Source: MAG-120802 sp049430265 (GTDB taxonomy: Bacteria; Actinomycetota; Actinomycetes; Nanopelagicales; Nanopelagicaceae). From it: a stretch of DNA of 23,482 nucleotides. A model generated the notes under the pieces. The model was not told where the DNA came from. It did not search any database and saw only the letters and a list, made by a program, of their open reading frames with translations. The stretch is from NCBI GenBank assembly GCA_049430265.1, contig JBMTBW010000012.1:1-23482 (forward strand), read 5' to 3'. Made by a program: the position numbers and the translations under genes. Of the stretch, positions 9,001-16,084 are shown in pieces. Each line of letters begins with the position of its first letter. The stretch's first letter is position 1.

Positions 9001-9911
9001 GTTAGAAATGAGTTAACCACCTTAAGGCGCTTAATGGCGCGAGTCTTCTTCTGTCCCTTGCCAGTTTCAGCTAAAACATTTAGCTTGTCGAACTCGGCTT
9101 GGAGATCAAAGGTTTCAAGTCTGCGCTGAATTGCAGCAGCTCCCATATATCCCTTGAAGTAGATGCCATAGCGATCACGCATCTCGCGATATAGATTCTC
9201 ATCACCTTCAAGATCTTGGACCTTTAGATTCTTAAAGCGAGTCCAGACCTCCTCTAGGCGATCAAGTTCTTTTTGGGAACGCTCACGAATATTTTTTAGT
9301 TCGCGCTCGCCAGCTTCTCTCACCTTACGGCGCTGATCAGCTTTTGCTCCTTCATCTTCGAGCTCTGCTAAATCATTTTCCATCTTCTCTTGGCGAAGAG
9401 CAAGATCGTTATCGCGCTTGGTTTCAATCTTCTTGCGATCTGAGTTGATCTTCTTCTCTAGTTTTGGAAGATCTTCCTCACGCGCCTCGACATCAACTTC
9501 AGTGATCATGTAGGCAGCAAAATAGATAACCTTTTCAAGATCTTTTGGAGCAAGATCTAGAAGATAGCCAAGACGTGATGGAACGCCTTTGAAGTACCAG
9601 ATATGAGTAACTGGGGCAGCAAGTTCAATATGTCCCATACGCTCACGACGAACTTTGGCGCGAGTTACTTCAACTCCGCATCGCTCGCAGATAATTCCTT
9701 TGAAGCGTACGCGCTTATATTTACCGCAGTAGCACTCCCAATCCCTAGTTGGTCCGAAGATCTTCTCATCAAAGAGACCATCTTTTTCCGGCTTTAGGGT
9801 GCGGTAATTAATAGTCTCAGGCTTTTTGACCTCACCAAATGACCATTCGCGGATATTGCCTGCAGAGGCAAGTCCAATCCTTAACTCATCGAAAAAGTTG
9901 ACATCTAACAT
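6084..9911 (-). CDS. rpoC: DNA-directed RNA polymerase beta' subunit
   Basis: The 1275-residue catalytic subunit of RNA polymerase. The N-terminal zinc site is intact (Cys60, 62, 75, 78 in ECYCGKYKR and CERCG). NADFDGDQM near residue 535 carries the three active-site Asp residues, and the second zinc cluster appears as CDSKVGQCAKC. Residues about 130-225 are a charged coiled-coil insert of the kind found in actinobacterial RpoC. I prefer the ATG at 9911 (MLDVNFFDELRIGL, as in Mycobacterium) with GGGGGAG just upstream; a TTG at 9932 would extend it by seven residues into the rpoB stop. It is cotranscribed with rpoB, 17 bases away, and ends at the bidirectional hairpin. Confidence 0.98.
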   Translation of the reverse strand: MLDVNFFDELRIGLASAGNIREWSFGEVKKPETINYRTLKPEKDGLFDEKIFGPTRDWECYCGKYKRVRFKGIICERCGVEVTRAKVRRERMGHIELAAPVTHIWYFKGVPSRLGYLLDLAPKDLEKVIYFAAYMITEVDVEAREEDLPKLEKKINSDRKKIETKRDNDLALRQEKMENDLAELEDEGAKADQRRKVREAGERELKNIRERSQKELDRLEEVWTRFKNLKVQDLEGDENLYREMRDRYGIYFKGYMGAAAIQRRLETFDLQAEFDKLNVLAETGKGQKKTRAIKRLKVVNSFLTTSNKPASMVLDCVPVIPPDLRPMVQLDGGRFATSDLNDLYRRVINRNNRLKRLVDLGAPEIIVNNEKRMLQEAVDALFDNGRRGRPVTGPGNRPLKSLSDMLKGKQGRFRQNLLGKRVDYSGRSVIVVGPQLKLHQCGLPKQMALELFKPFVMKRLVDLNHAQNIKSAKRMVERSRSVVWDVLEEVIAEHPVLLNRAPTLHRLGIQAFEPQLIEGKAIQIHPLVCTAFNADFDGDQMAVHVPLSAEAQAEARILMLSSNNILSPASGRPLTAPTQDMVLGLYFLTSLREKQLGEGRSFTSISEGLMAYEQNSLSLQAKIKIRVNINGELVTKETTLGRAIFNEVLPESFPYVDYDVTKKALGLIVDNLAEGYPKVVVAAVLDALKELGFTWATRAGATIGIVDVVTPGRKLEILEGYETKADKVQSQYEKGLITDDERRQELIEIWTQATNEVAKEMEDNFPRTNPVWMMVFSGARGNMMQIRQIAGMRGLVANPKGEIIPRPIKSNFREGLSVLEYFISTHGARKGLADTALRTADAGYLTRRLCDVAQDVIIREEDCGTDRGLTLKIGNIVAGKLTRDDYVETSIYGRTLADDVVVDGKTIVTSGADLGDRLINELIDAGVSEIKVRSILTCDSKVGQCAKCYGRSMASGKLVDVGEAVGIIAAQSIGEPGTQLTMRTFHTGGAATASGDITHGLPRVVELFEARTPKGVAPIAETAGVVSFLEDAKGKKIIVTPEDGSEAVAYPITRRQKLLVEDGQKVSVGQQMVVGAIDPKQVLKILGARSTQTHLVHEIQEVYRTQGVGIHDKHIEIVVKQMLRRITVLEPGDTDLLPGELVDHLRFQSANREAVQKGGKAANGRPELMGITKASLATESWLSAASFQETTRVLTDAALSEKSDPLLGLKENVIIGKLIPAGTGLARYRNVRVEPTEEAKAAVYAAYEEYDYAPFDTTGSGEAVRLDDYQVGENR

Positions 9912-9928
9912 ATCTATTTCTCCCCCTG

Positions 9929-12900
9929 TCAAACTTCTTCTACAGAACTTGGTTCAACTCGTGACAAGTTGATACCTAGCTCTTCGGCTGTTTTAAATAC
10001 TTCTTCATCAGTATCGCGCATCTCAATAGCAACACCTTCAGATGAAAGTACTTCTACATTGAGACAGAGTGATTGCATCTCTTTTACTAGAACCTTAAAT
10101 GATTCAGGGATTCCAGGCTCTGGGATGTTTTCACCCTTAACGATTGCTTCATAGACCTTAACGCGACCTAGAACATCATCAGATTTAATTGTTAGTAGCT
10201 CTTGCAAGGTGTAGGCAGCGCCATATGCTTCAAGGGCCCAAACTTCCATCTCACCAAATCGCTGTCCACCGAACTGAGCTTTTCCACCAAGTGGTTGCTG
10301 AGTAATCATGGAGTAAGGACCAGTTGAGCGAGCATGGATCTTGTCATCTACTAAGTGATGTAGCTTCAAGATATACATATAACCAACAGTGATTGGCTCG
10401 CGATATGGCTGACCAGTTCTGCCATCAAAGAGAATCGCTTTTCCTTGCTCTCCAACTAAACGATCACCATCAGCATTTGGAAGAGTTGATCCAAGAAGTC
10501 CTGTGATCTCCTCTTCTCTTGCGCCATCAAAAACTGGTGTTGCTACACGAGTTCCAGGCTCTGCAGAGAGTGCGCCAATTGCGCCTAAGCGCTCTTGCCA
10601 TCCTTTATCCGAGCCTGATACTTGCCAGCCGCTCTTTGCAACCCAACCAAGGTGAGTCTCTAGAACCTGACCAACATTCATACGTCCTGGAACACCGAGT
10701 GGATTAAGTACTACATCAACTGGAGTTCCATCAGCAAGAAATGGCATATCTTCAACTGGCAAAATCTTGGAGATAACGCCCTTATTTCCATGGCGTCCTG
10801 CAAGCTTGTCACCATCTTGAATCTTGCGCTTCTGTGCAACATAGACGCGAACTACTTGATTAACTCCAGCTGCTAGATCGTAGCCATCATCGAGATCAAA
10901 TATTTTTACGCCAATTACTTTTCCGCCCTCACCATGAGGAACCTTTAGCGATGTATCGCTAACTTCTCTTGCCTTCTCACCAAAGATTGCGCGAAGTAGG
11001 CGCTCTTCAGGAGTTAACTCAGTTTCACCCTTTGGCGTAACTTTTCCAACCAAGATATCGCCTGGAACAACATCTGCTCCGATGCGGATAATTCCGCGCT
11101 CATCAAGGTCTGCAAGAACTTCCTCAGAGACATTTGGAATATCACGAGTGATTTCCTCTGCTCCTAGTTTGGTATCGCGGGCATCAACTTCATACTCTTC
11201 AATATGAATTGAGGAGAGCACATCATCTTGAACTAAACGCTGGGATAAAATAATGGCATCTTCATAGTTATGACCTTCCCATGACATAAATGCCACAAGT
11301 AAGTTCTTACCCAGAGCCATCTCACCAAGTTCAGTGCTTGGACCATCAGCAATAGCTTGGCCGGCAGCAATCTTCTGTCCTTGGCTAACAATTACTCGCA
11401 TGTTGCGAGAAGTTCCTTGATTGGAGCGGATGAACTTATCGACGTTATAAGTATCTTCCTCGCCATCATCGGTCTTAATAACGATTAGATCTGAGGCAAC
11501 TTCGCTTACTACTCCGCCTCTAATGGCAAGAAGAACATCGCCAGCATCAACTGCTGCGCGGTATTCCATACCGGTTCCAACCAGAGGTGATTCTGCGCGA
11601 AGTAGTGGCACTGCCTGACGCATCATGTTTGCTCCCATAAGAGCGCGGTTAGCATCATCATGCTCAAGGAATGGAATCATCGCAGTTGCAACCGAAACCA
11701 TCTGGCGAGGAGAGACATCCATGTAATCAACTTCTTCAGCTGGGATGTATTCAACTTCTCCGCCGCGGCGACGAACTAAAACTCTTGCTTCAGCAAAGTG
11801 GTTATCCTCAGTAAGAGGAGCATTTGCTTGAGCAATGATGTGTTCATCTTCTTCATCTGCAGTTAAGTAATCAACTGCATCTGTAACTTTGCCTTTAGAA
11901 ACTTTGCGATATGGCGTCTCAACGAAACCAAATGGCGTGATGCGAGCATAAGTTGCAAGAGAGCCAATCAGACCAATGTTTGGACCTTCTGGTGTTTCAA
12001 TTGGACACATGCGGCCATAGTGAGATGGATGAACATCTCTAACTTCAAAGCCCGCTCTATCTCTTGAAAGTCCGCCAGGTCCGAGTGCTGATAGACGACG
12101 CTTATGAGTAAGACCAGAAATTGGATTGGTCTGATCCATAAACTGTGAGAGCTGCGAGGTTCCAAAGAACTCTTTAATAGATGCAGTAATTGGGCGAATA
12201 TTGATAAGTGTCTGTGGCGTAATCGCTTCAACATCTTGGGTAGTCATACGCTCTCTAACAACGCGCTCCATACGAGAGAGACCAACTCGAACCTGGTTTT
12301 GAATTAACTCGCCAACAGTTCTAAGGCGGCGATTTCCAAAGTGGTCGATATCATCGATCTCAACGCGAACCTGCTTACCTAAATCAATAAGCGTCTCGCC
12401 TTTATGAAGTGCTGCGATATAGCGAATTGCTCCGACGATATCGTCGATAGCAAGAAGTGATTTACCAAGATCAAGATCTAGGCCAAGCTTCTTATTGACC
12501 TTAAAACGCCCTACTTTTGCTAGGTCATAGCGCTTAGGGTTGAAATAGAGGTTTTCAATAAGGGTTTGTGCAGCCTCTTTAGTTGGTGGTTCACCTGGAC
12601 GCATCTTGCGATAGATATCAAGCAGGGCTTCATCTTGAGTTGAAACGTTATCTTTAGCAAGAGTCTCTTTAATTGATGGATACTCGCCAAACTCAGCAAG
12701 AATCTGATCATTGCTCCAGCCAAGTGCTTTAAGGAAGATAGTTACTGATTGCTTACGCTTTCTATCAATACGAACAGCAACAAAGTCTTTCTTATCAATT
12801 TCAAACTCTAACCATGCTCCGCGGCTAGGAATAATCTTTGCTGTGAAAATATCTTTATCAGATGCCTTCTCAACTGTTCTTTCAAAATAAACTCCAGGAG

Positions 12901-13381
12901 ATCTAACTAGCTGTGAAACAACTACGCGCTCAGTTCCATTGATAACAAAGGTTCCGCGCGGAGTCATTAGCGGGAAATCACCCATGAATACGGTTTGGGA
13001 TTTAATTTCGCCAGTTACATTGTTAGTAAATTCTGCGGTAACAAATAGTGGAGCGGCATAGGTAATGTCACGCTCTTTGCACTCTGCAATTGTGTATTTG
13101 GAAGGTTCAAAGCGATGATCACGGAAGGAGAGTGACATCGAGCCTTGGAAATCTTCAATCGGTGAAATCTCTTCAAATATTTCTTCAAGTCCAGAGGTCT
13201 TAGGAATTTCTCCTCGATCTGGTCTTTCATTCTTACCAAGTCTCGCGCGCCAGGCATCATTGCCAAGTAACCAATCAAAGCTCTCAATTTGCAGAGCTAG
13301 TAGATTTGGAACTTCTTGTGGTTCGCGGATCTTGGCGAAAGAAATGCGGTTAGGAGCTGTTGATTTCGTTTTCGCGGCCAA
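9929..13381 (-). CDS. rpoB: DNA-directed RNA polymerase beta subunit
   Basis: The beta subunit of RNA polymerase, 1150 residues and close to other actinobacterial RpoB proteins over the whole length. The rifampicin pocket reads TSQLSQFMDQTNPIS, followed by THKRRLSALGPGGLS, so the contact residues equivalent to E. coli D516, H526 and S531 are kept. The residue equivalent to N518 is Thr. The start is uncertain: I choose TTG at 13381 because GGAAGGA lies 7 bases upstream, whereas another TTG at 13396 (five residues longer) has no binding site. The roughly 225-base spacer after rplL holds a terminator and a separate promoter, so rpoBC can be expressed apart from the ribosomal protein genes. Confidence 0.97.
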   Translation of the reverse strand: MAAKTKSTAPNRISFAKIREPQEVPNLLALQIESFDWLLGNDAWRARLGKNERPDRGEIPKTSGLEEIFEEISPIEDFQGSMSLSFRDHRFEPSKYTIAECKERDITYAAPLFVTAEFTNNVTGEIKSQTVFMGDFPLMTPRGTFVINGTERVVVSQLVRSPGVYFERTVEKASDKDIFTAKIIPSRGAWLEFEIDKKDFVAVRIDRKRKQSVTIFLKALGWSNDQILAEFGEYPSIKETLAKDNVSTQDEALLDIYRKMRPGEPPTKEAAQTLIENLYFNPKRYDLAKVGRFKVNKKLGLDLDLGKSLLAIDDIVGAIRYIAALHKGETLIDLGKQVRVEIDDIDHFGNRRLRTVGELIQNQVRVGLSRMERVVRERMTTQDVEAITPQTLINIRPITASIKEFFGTSQLSQFMDQTNPISGLTHKRRLSALGPGGLSRDRAGFEVRDVHPSHYGRMCPIETPEGPNIGLIGSLATYARITPFGFVETPYRKVSKGKVTDAVDYLTADEEDEHIIAQANAPLTEDNHFAEARVLVRRRGGEVEYIPAEEVDYMDVSPRQMVSVATAMIPFLEHDDANRALMGANMMRQAVPLLRAESPLVGTGMEYRAAVDAGDVLLAIRGGVVSEVASDLIVIKTDDGEEDTYNVDKFIRSNQGTSRNMRVIVSQGQKIAAGQAIADGPSTELGEMALGKNLLVAFMSWEGHNYEDAIILSQRLVQDDVLSSIHIEEYEVDARDTKLGAEEITRDIPNVSEEVLADLDERGIIRIGADVVPGDILVGKVTPKGETELTPEERLLRAIFGEKAREVSDTSLKVPHGEGGKVIGVKIFDLDDGYDLAAGVNQVVRVYVAQKRKIQDGDKLAGRHGNKGVISKILPVEDMPFLADGTPVDVVLNPLGVPGRMNVGQVLETHLGWVAKSGWQVSGSDKGWQERLGAIGALSAEPGTRVATPVFDGAREEEITGLLGSTLPNADGDRLVGEQGKAILFDGRTGQPYREPITVGYMYILKLHHLVDDKIHARSTGPYSMITQQPLGGKAQFGGQRFGEMEVWALEAYGAAYTLQELLTIKSDDVLGRVKVYEAIVKGENIPEPGIPESFKVLVKEMQSLCLNVEVLSSEGVAIEMRDTDEEVFKTAEELGINLSRVEPSSVEEV

Positions 13382-13512
13382 GAGTTTTCCTTCCAAAGTT
13401 AGTCACTACTTCTTTAAGTTTTTTGATAACTCTTAAATCTCTTCGTGCTCGCACAGCAAACGTAAGGCCTCAGCCGCTATATGCCTGACCTGTGATTTTT
13501 GAGCGAGGGGGC

Positions 13513-13542
13513 AGGATAGCCCTTGCGACACGCCGCTGTCTA
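13513..13542 (-). promoter_or_regulatory. Probable rpoBC promoter
   Basis: On the minus strand a -35-like TAGACA (13537-13542) and a -10-like TATCCT (13513-13518) are separated by 18 bases. They lie just downstream of the rplL terminator and predict a start near 13506, leaving a leader of about 125 bases before rpoB. The hexamers are imperfect, but the position is right. Confidence 0.5.
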
Positions 13543-13570
13543 ATCAGGGGCAGGGCGCAATAAATAGCAA

Positions 13571-13593
13571 AGCCCCCCTGTATAAGGGGGGCT
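13571..13593 (-). terminator. Hairpin terminator or attenuator after rplL
   Basis: A perfect 8-bp stem, AGCCCCCC with GGGGGGCT, around a 7-base loop, begins 16 bases past the rplL stop. On the minus strand it is followed by TTTGCTATTTATT, an interrupted T-rich stretch. Readthrough may therefore be partial, as in the rplL-rpoB attenuator of other bacteria. Confidence 0.7.
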
Positions 13594-13608
13594 CGCTTAT
13601 CAAAGAGC

Positions 13609-13995
13609 TTACTTGATGCTGACCTTTGCGCCAGCTGCCTCAAGGGCTGCCTTTGCCTTATCAGCTGTTGCCTTATCAGCTTTTTCAAGCACGGTGGCTG
13701 GAGCTGAATCGACTAGATCCTTTGCTTCCTTTAGACCGAGGCTTGAGTTAAGGGCGCGAACTTCCTTAATCACCGCGATCTTCTGTGAGCCGGCTTCTTC
13801 AATTACTACTGTGAATTCATCTTGAGCTGCTGCAGCTTCTCCGCCGCCTGCTGCCCCGCCCGCTGCTGCGACAGCAACTGGCGCTGCGGCAGTAACATCG
13901 AATTCAGTCTCAAATGCCTTTACGAAATCTGAGAGCTCAACAAGAGTCATCTCTTTGAATTGAGCTAATAGGTCTGTGCTACTTAGTTTTGCCAT
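13609..13995 (-). CDS. rplL: 50S ribosomal protein L7/L12
   Basis: The stalk protein of the large ribosomal subunit, 128 residues. The N-terminal dimerisation and L10-binding part (1-35) is followed by an Ala/Gly-rich hinge (about 36-55, including GGAAGGGEAAAA) and the conserved C-terminal domain that contacts translation factors (EFTVVIEEAGSQKIAVIKEVR, then GLKEAKDLVD). Length is usual. It lies 18 bases after rplJ with its own AAAGGA site. The high copy number needed relative to L10 would come from translation efficiency. Confidence 0.97.
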   Translation of the reverse strand: MAKLSSTDLLAQFKEMTLVELSDFVKAFETEFDVTAAAPVAVAAAGGAAGGGEAAAAQDEFTVVIEEAGSQKIAVIKEVRALNSSLGLKEAKDLVDSAPATVLEKADKATADKAKAALEAAGAKVSIK

Positions 13996-14013
13996 TTTCG
14001 TATTTCCTTTTCT

Positions 14014-14679
14014 TTAAGCGTTCTCTGTTGGTTCTACTGGCGCAGAAGTCTCTGGTGCTGCTTCAGCAACAACTTCCTCGTTTGTTGCTTCAACAACTGG
14101 CGCTGCTTCGGCTACAACCTCTGGGGTTGTTGCCTCTGCAACTATTGCTGCTTCTGCAGCGGGGGCAGCCTGCTCTGGCGCAGCAGGTGCTCCAGATTCA
14201 GCTTCTCTCTTAATACGCAGCGCATCAAATGCTCTAGCGGCTTTTGCCATAGATGCTTTCATAGCGCCAGCAAGCTTGGCCAAGAGAACTTCGCGCGATT
14301 CAAGATCGGCAAGTTTCATGATTTCAGCTGTTGTTACTGCTTTTCCTTCAAAGATTCCACCCTTAATAATTAGGAATGGATTTTCCTTCTGGAAATTCTT
14401 TAAGCTCTTTGCAGCTGCAACTGAATCACCTTGAACGAAGGCAACAGCAGTTGGGCCAGTTAGTAGTGAGTCAGCGACCTCTACTCCAGCCTCTTTTGCA
14501 GCAATCTTTACCAAGGTGTTTTTAGCAACTTTATATTTAGTGCCAACACCAAGTGAGCGACGTAGCTCTTTAATTGCAGTCACGGTTAGACCGCGATACT
14601 CGGTAACAACAGTTGCATCGGCAGACTTAAAGTCTTCAACCAATTCAGCAACTGATGCCGCCTTATCAGAGCGTGCCAT
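14014..14679 (-). CDS. rplJ: 50S ribosomal protein L10 with a long C-terminal tail
   Basis: The L10 stalk base protein, which anchors L7/L12 dimers to 23S rRNA. The RNA-binding domain (TVVTEYRGLTV, then LRRSLGVGTKYKVAKNTL) and the C-terminal L12-binding helix end near residue 165. Beyond that about 55 residues form a low-complexity tail of Ala, Glu, Val, Pro and Thr, making 221 residues against about 165-180 in most relatives. The tail has near-repeats around VVAEAAP and VVEAT. AAAGGAAG lies six bases before the ATG. The gene follows an L10-type leader and is cotranscribed with rplL, so autoregulation by the L10-L12 complex is expected. Confidence 0.96.
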   Translation of the reverse strand: MARSDKAASVAELVEDFKSADATVVTEYRGLTVTAIKELRRSLGVGTKYKVAKNTLVKIAAKEAGVEVADSLLTGPTAVAFVQGDSVAAAKSLKNFQKENPFLIIKGGIFEGKAVTTAEIMKLADLESREVLLAKLAGAMKASMAKAARAFDALRIKREAESGAPAAPEQAAPAAEAAIVAEATTPEVVAEAAPVVEATNEEVVAEAAPETSAPVEPTENA

Positions 14680-14739
14680 CTAGCTTCCTTTCTATTTATA
14701 TTCCCCAGAAGAAGTACCTACTGATTGGGTGATAAATAT

Positions 14740-14772
14740 AAAAAAACCCCGACGCATAGAGACGCGCGGGGT
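14740..14772 (-). terminator. Intrinsic terminator of the L10 leader
   Basis: ACCCCGCGCG pairs with TGCG-T-CGGGGT (one bulged T) around TCTCTA, followed on the minus strand by seven Ts. It lies about 60 bases before the rplJ start and is the attenuator arm of the leader. Confidence 0.8.
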
Positions 14773-14853
14773 AATCCGCTCGAACCTATGCGGGTTGTCT
14801 TTCGACATTTACTTCAAATCTTGCGATTTGAAACCAGCAGTCTCTGGTGAGAG
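14740..14853 (-). ncRNA. Ribosomal protein L10 leader (autoregulatory attenuator)
   Basis: A structured 5' leader upstream of rplJ. In minus-strand order it has CCAGAGACTGCTGG, the sequence I recognise from L10 leaders, then a hairpin CAAATC-GCAA-GATTTG with a GNRA loop. CCGCATAG follows, and then a terminator. CGCATAG (within 14786-14792) can pair with CTATGCG (14753-14759) in the terminator arm, giving a mutually exclusive antiterminator. In the known family, binding of L10(L12)4 shifts the balance toward repression. The boundaries come from the predicted transcription start and the end of the T-run. Confidence 0.75.
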
Positions 14854-14858
14854 GGCAG

Positions 14859-14888
14859 ATATTAGAAGCAAAGGGGGCTTTAGGTCAA
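14859..14888 (-). promoter_or_regulatory. Probable rplJL promoter
   Basis: TTGACC (14883-14888) and TAATAT (14859-14864) are separated by 18 bases on the minus strand, close to the housekeeping sigma consensus. The predicted start, near 14853, sits at the beginning of the L10 leader. The promoter fits between the tRNA gene and the leader. Confidence 0.7.
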
Positions 14889-14897
14889 AATCAAGCG

Positions 14898-14969
14898 TAT
14901 CGGCTACGGGAATCCAACCCATTCCTCTCGATTCAAAGTCGAGCGCGCTAACCACTACACCAAACCGAT
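14898..14969 (-). tRNA. tRNA-Gln (anticodon TTG), unusual sequence
   Basis: The cloverleaf can be drawn completely: acceptor ATCGGTT with AGCCGAT, D stem GTGT with GCGC (two G-U pairs), anticodon stem CTCGA with TCGAG around CTTTGAA, and T stem ATGGG with CCCGT. The anticodon TTG reads Gln codons. It is 72 nt long with a 4-base variable loop, an A discriminator and no encoded CCA. Three features are odd: the T loop is TTGGATT, so the nearly invariant C56 is G; the first pair is A1-U72, where tRNA-Gln usually has U1-A72; and the variable loop is short. It could be a functional variant or a decaying copy. Confidence 0.7.
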
Positions 14970-15050
14970 ACGTGCGCAAATGCTGGCTTGATCTAGAACT
15001 TTAGATATTTGAAATTGCTCAATTAGTGGATAACTCAAGGTTGTTAAAAA

Positions 15051-15081
15051 GTTAAGGGCCTCAAAGTCTGAGGCCCTTAAC
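15051..15081 (-). terminator. Perfect 12-bp hairpin terminator
   Basis: GTTAAGGGCCTC and GAGGCCCTTAAC pair perfectly around a 7-base loop. The minus strand continues with TTTTTAACAA, so it terminates minus-strand transcription. It lies about 175 bases past the rplKA terminator with no recognised gene in between, which suggests a separate short transcript. Confidence 0.75.
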
Positions 15082-15225
15082 TTAATCGATTCATAGCCGA
15101 TACCAGGTTTGAATAGAGTCAAACCAACTCATTCACGTCAATCTTCTCACCTTTTTGAAAATGCGCAATAGTTAAAAAGAAAATTGATGATCACTGTCAG
15201 TATATCTTTTTTTCAACTCAGAGAA
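15082..15225 (-). ncRNA. Candidate small transcript between two terminators
   Basis: A gene-free stretch bounded by the rplA terminator and the 12-bp hairpin. On the minus strand a TATACT -10-like box (15197-15202) has no clear -35 partner. Before the terminator lies a hairpin GGTTTGA-CTCTAT-TCAAACC (15108-15127). A 13-codon frame (ATG at 15134, MSWFDSIQTWYRL) is present, with a GGTGAGAAG stretch 12 or more bases upstream. Either a small RNA or a short peptide could explain the isolated terminator. The ends are approximate and the call is tentative. Confidence 0.3.
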
Positions 15226-15251
15226 TTAGTGGAGGTTAACGGCTAGGAATT

Positions 15252-15282
15252 AAAAAACCCCACCACAGTTAAGTGGCGGGGT
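15252..15282 (-). terminator. Intrinsic terminator after rplA
   Basis: ACCCCGCCAC pairs with GTGGTGGGGT (one G-U pair) around a six-base loop. On the minus strand it is followed by six Ts. It lies about 20 bases beyond the rplA stop and ends the secE-nusG-rplK-rplA unit. Confidence 0.88.
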
Positions 15283-15301
15283 CTCTTTAAAGAATTATTA
15301 C

Positions 15302-16012
15302 TTACTCTATTGCTGGTCCACCTTCGCGGGCATAGCTTGGATCAAGAGTTACACCAGGTCCCATAGTTGTTGAGACAACTGCTTTTCTAATATAGCGACC
15401 CTTTGATGAAGCAGGCTTTGCGCGCAAGATCTCATCAAATGCAGCTGCATAGTTATCAGCTAGCGCCTCTGCGCTAAATGAGGACTTACCAATAATGAAA
15501 TGTAGGTTGCAATCTTTATCAACGCGGAATTCAATCTTTCCACCTTTGATATCGCCAACAGCTTTTGCAACATCAGTAGTAACAGTTCCAGTCTTTGGAT
15601 TTGGCATAAGACCGCGAGGTCCTAATACCTTTCCAAGGCGTCCAACTTTGCCCATCAACTCAGGAGTTGAAACAACTGCGTCATAATCAAGACGGCCCTT
15701 ATTAACCTCTTCAATTAACTCATCGCCGCCGACAATATCTGCTCCTGCTGCTTTAGCCTCTTCTGCTCTTGGTCCAGTTGCAAAAACTAGAACTCGCGCA
15801 GTCTTGCCGGTTCCATGTGGCAAATTAACCACGGAGCGAACTGCTTGATCGGCCTTTTTAGGATCAACGCCGAGAACCATTGAAACCTCAACTGAGGCAT
15901 CGTATTTGGTGACATTAGTTTCTTTAACCAGCTTCATACCAGCAAGTGGTGTGTAGAGCTGATCGGCATTTATTTTCGCCGCTGCTGCGGTGTATTTCTT
16001 ACTGCGCTTCAT
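15302..16012 (-). CDS. rplA: 50S ribosomal protein L1
   Basis: L1 forms the mobile L1 stalk of the large subunit and binds 23S rRNA near the E site. The 236-residue protein has the usual two-domain sequence, including NLPHGTGK, LGPRGLMPNPKTGTVT and the FRVDKDCNLHFIIGKSSF segment. The length is normal. AGAGAAGAAG precedes the ATG. It is the last gene of the secE-nusG-rplK-rplA run. A hairpin in the 72-base spacer after rplK may be where L1 controls its own translation, as in other bacteria. Confidence 0.97.
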   Translation of the reverse strand: MKRSKKYTAAAAKINADQLYTPLAGMKLVKETNVTKYDASVEVSMVLGVDPKKADQAVRSVVNLPHGTGKTARVLVFATGPRAEEAKAAGADIVGGDELIEEVNKGRLDYDAVVSTPELMGKVGRLGKVLGPRGLMPNPKTGTVTTDVAKAVGDIKGGKIEFRVDKDCNLHFIIGKSSFSAEALADNYAAAFDEILRAKPASSKGRYIRKAVVSTTMGPGVTLDPSYAREGGPAIE

Positions 16013-16042
16013 ATCTTCTTCTCTTTTCCTTAGTTGGAAGTA

Positions 16043-16074
16043 GTGGTAGTAGCGGACCAGCGCGGTCCTCCCAC
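16043..16074 (-). promoter_or_regulatory. Structured rplK-rplA spacer, possible regulatory hairpin
   Basis: On the minus strand GTGG ... GGACC-GCGCT-GGTCC ... CCAC forms a 5-bp inner stem and a 4-bp outer stem with unpaired purines between. It lies about 30 bases upstream of the rplA start. The shape suits L1 autoregulation, but I cannot show that L1 binds it. Confidence 0.4.
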
Positions 16075-16084
16075 GACTTATTTT

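Noticed and set aside
14729..15004. 91-codon plus-strand open frame
   Set aside because: It covers the L10 leader, the rplJ promoter and the tRNA-Gln gene on the other strand, and has no family resemblance.
15094..15102. Nine-base match between the orphan transcript region and the tRNA-Gln acceptor 3' arm (TATCGGCTA / TAGCCGATA)
   Set aside because: Too short to separate from chance; no further pairing or duplicated tRNA arms were found around it.
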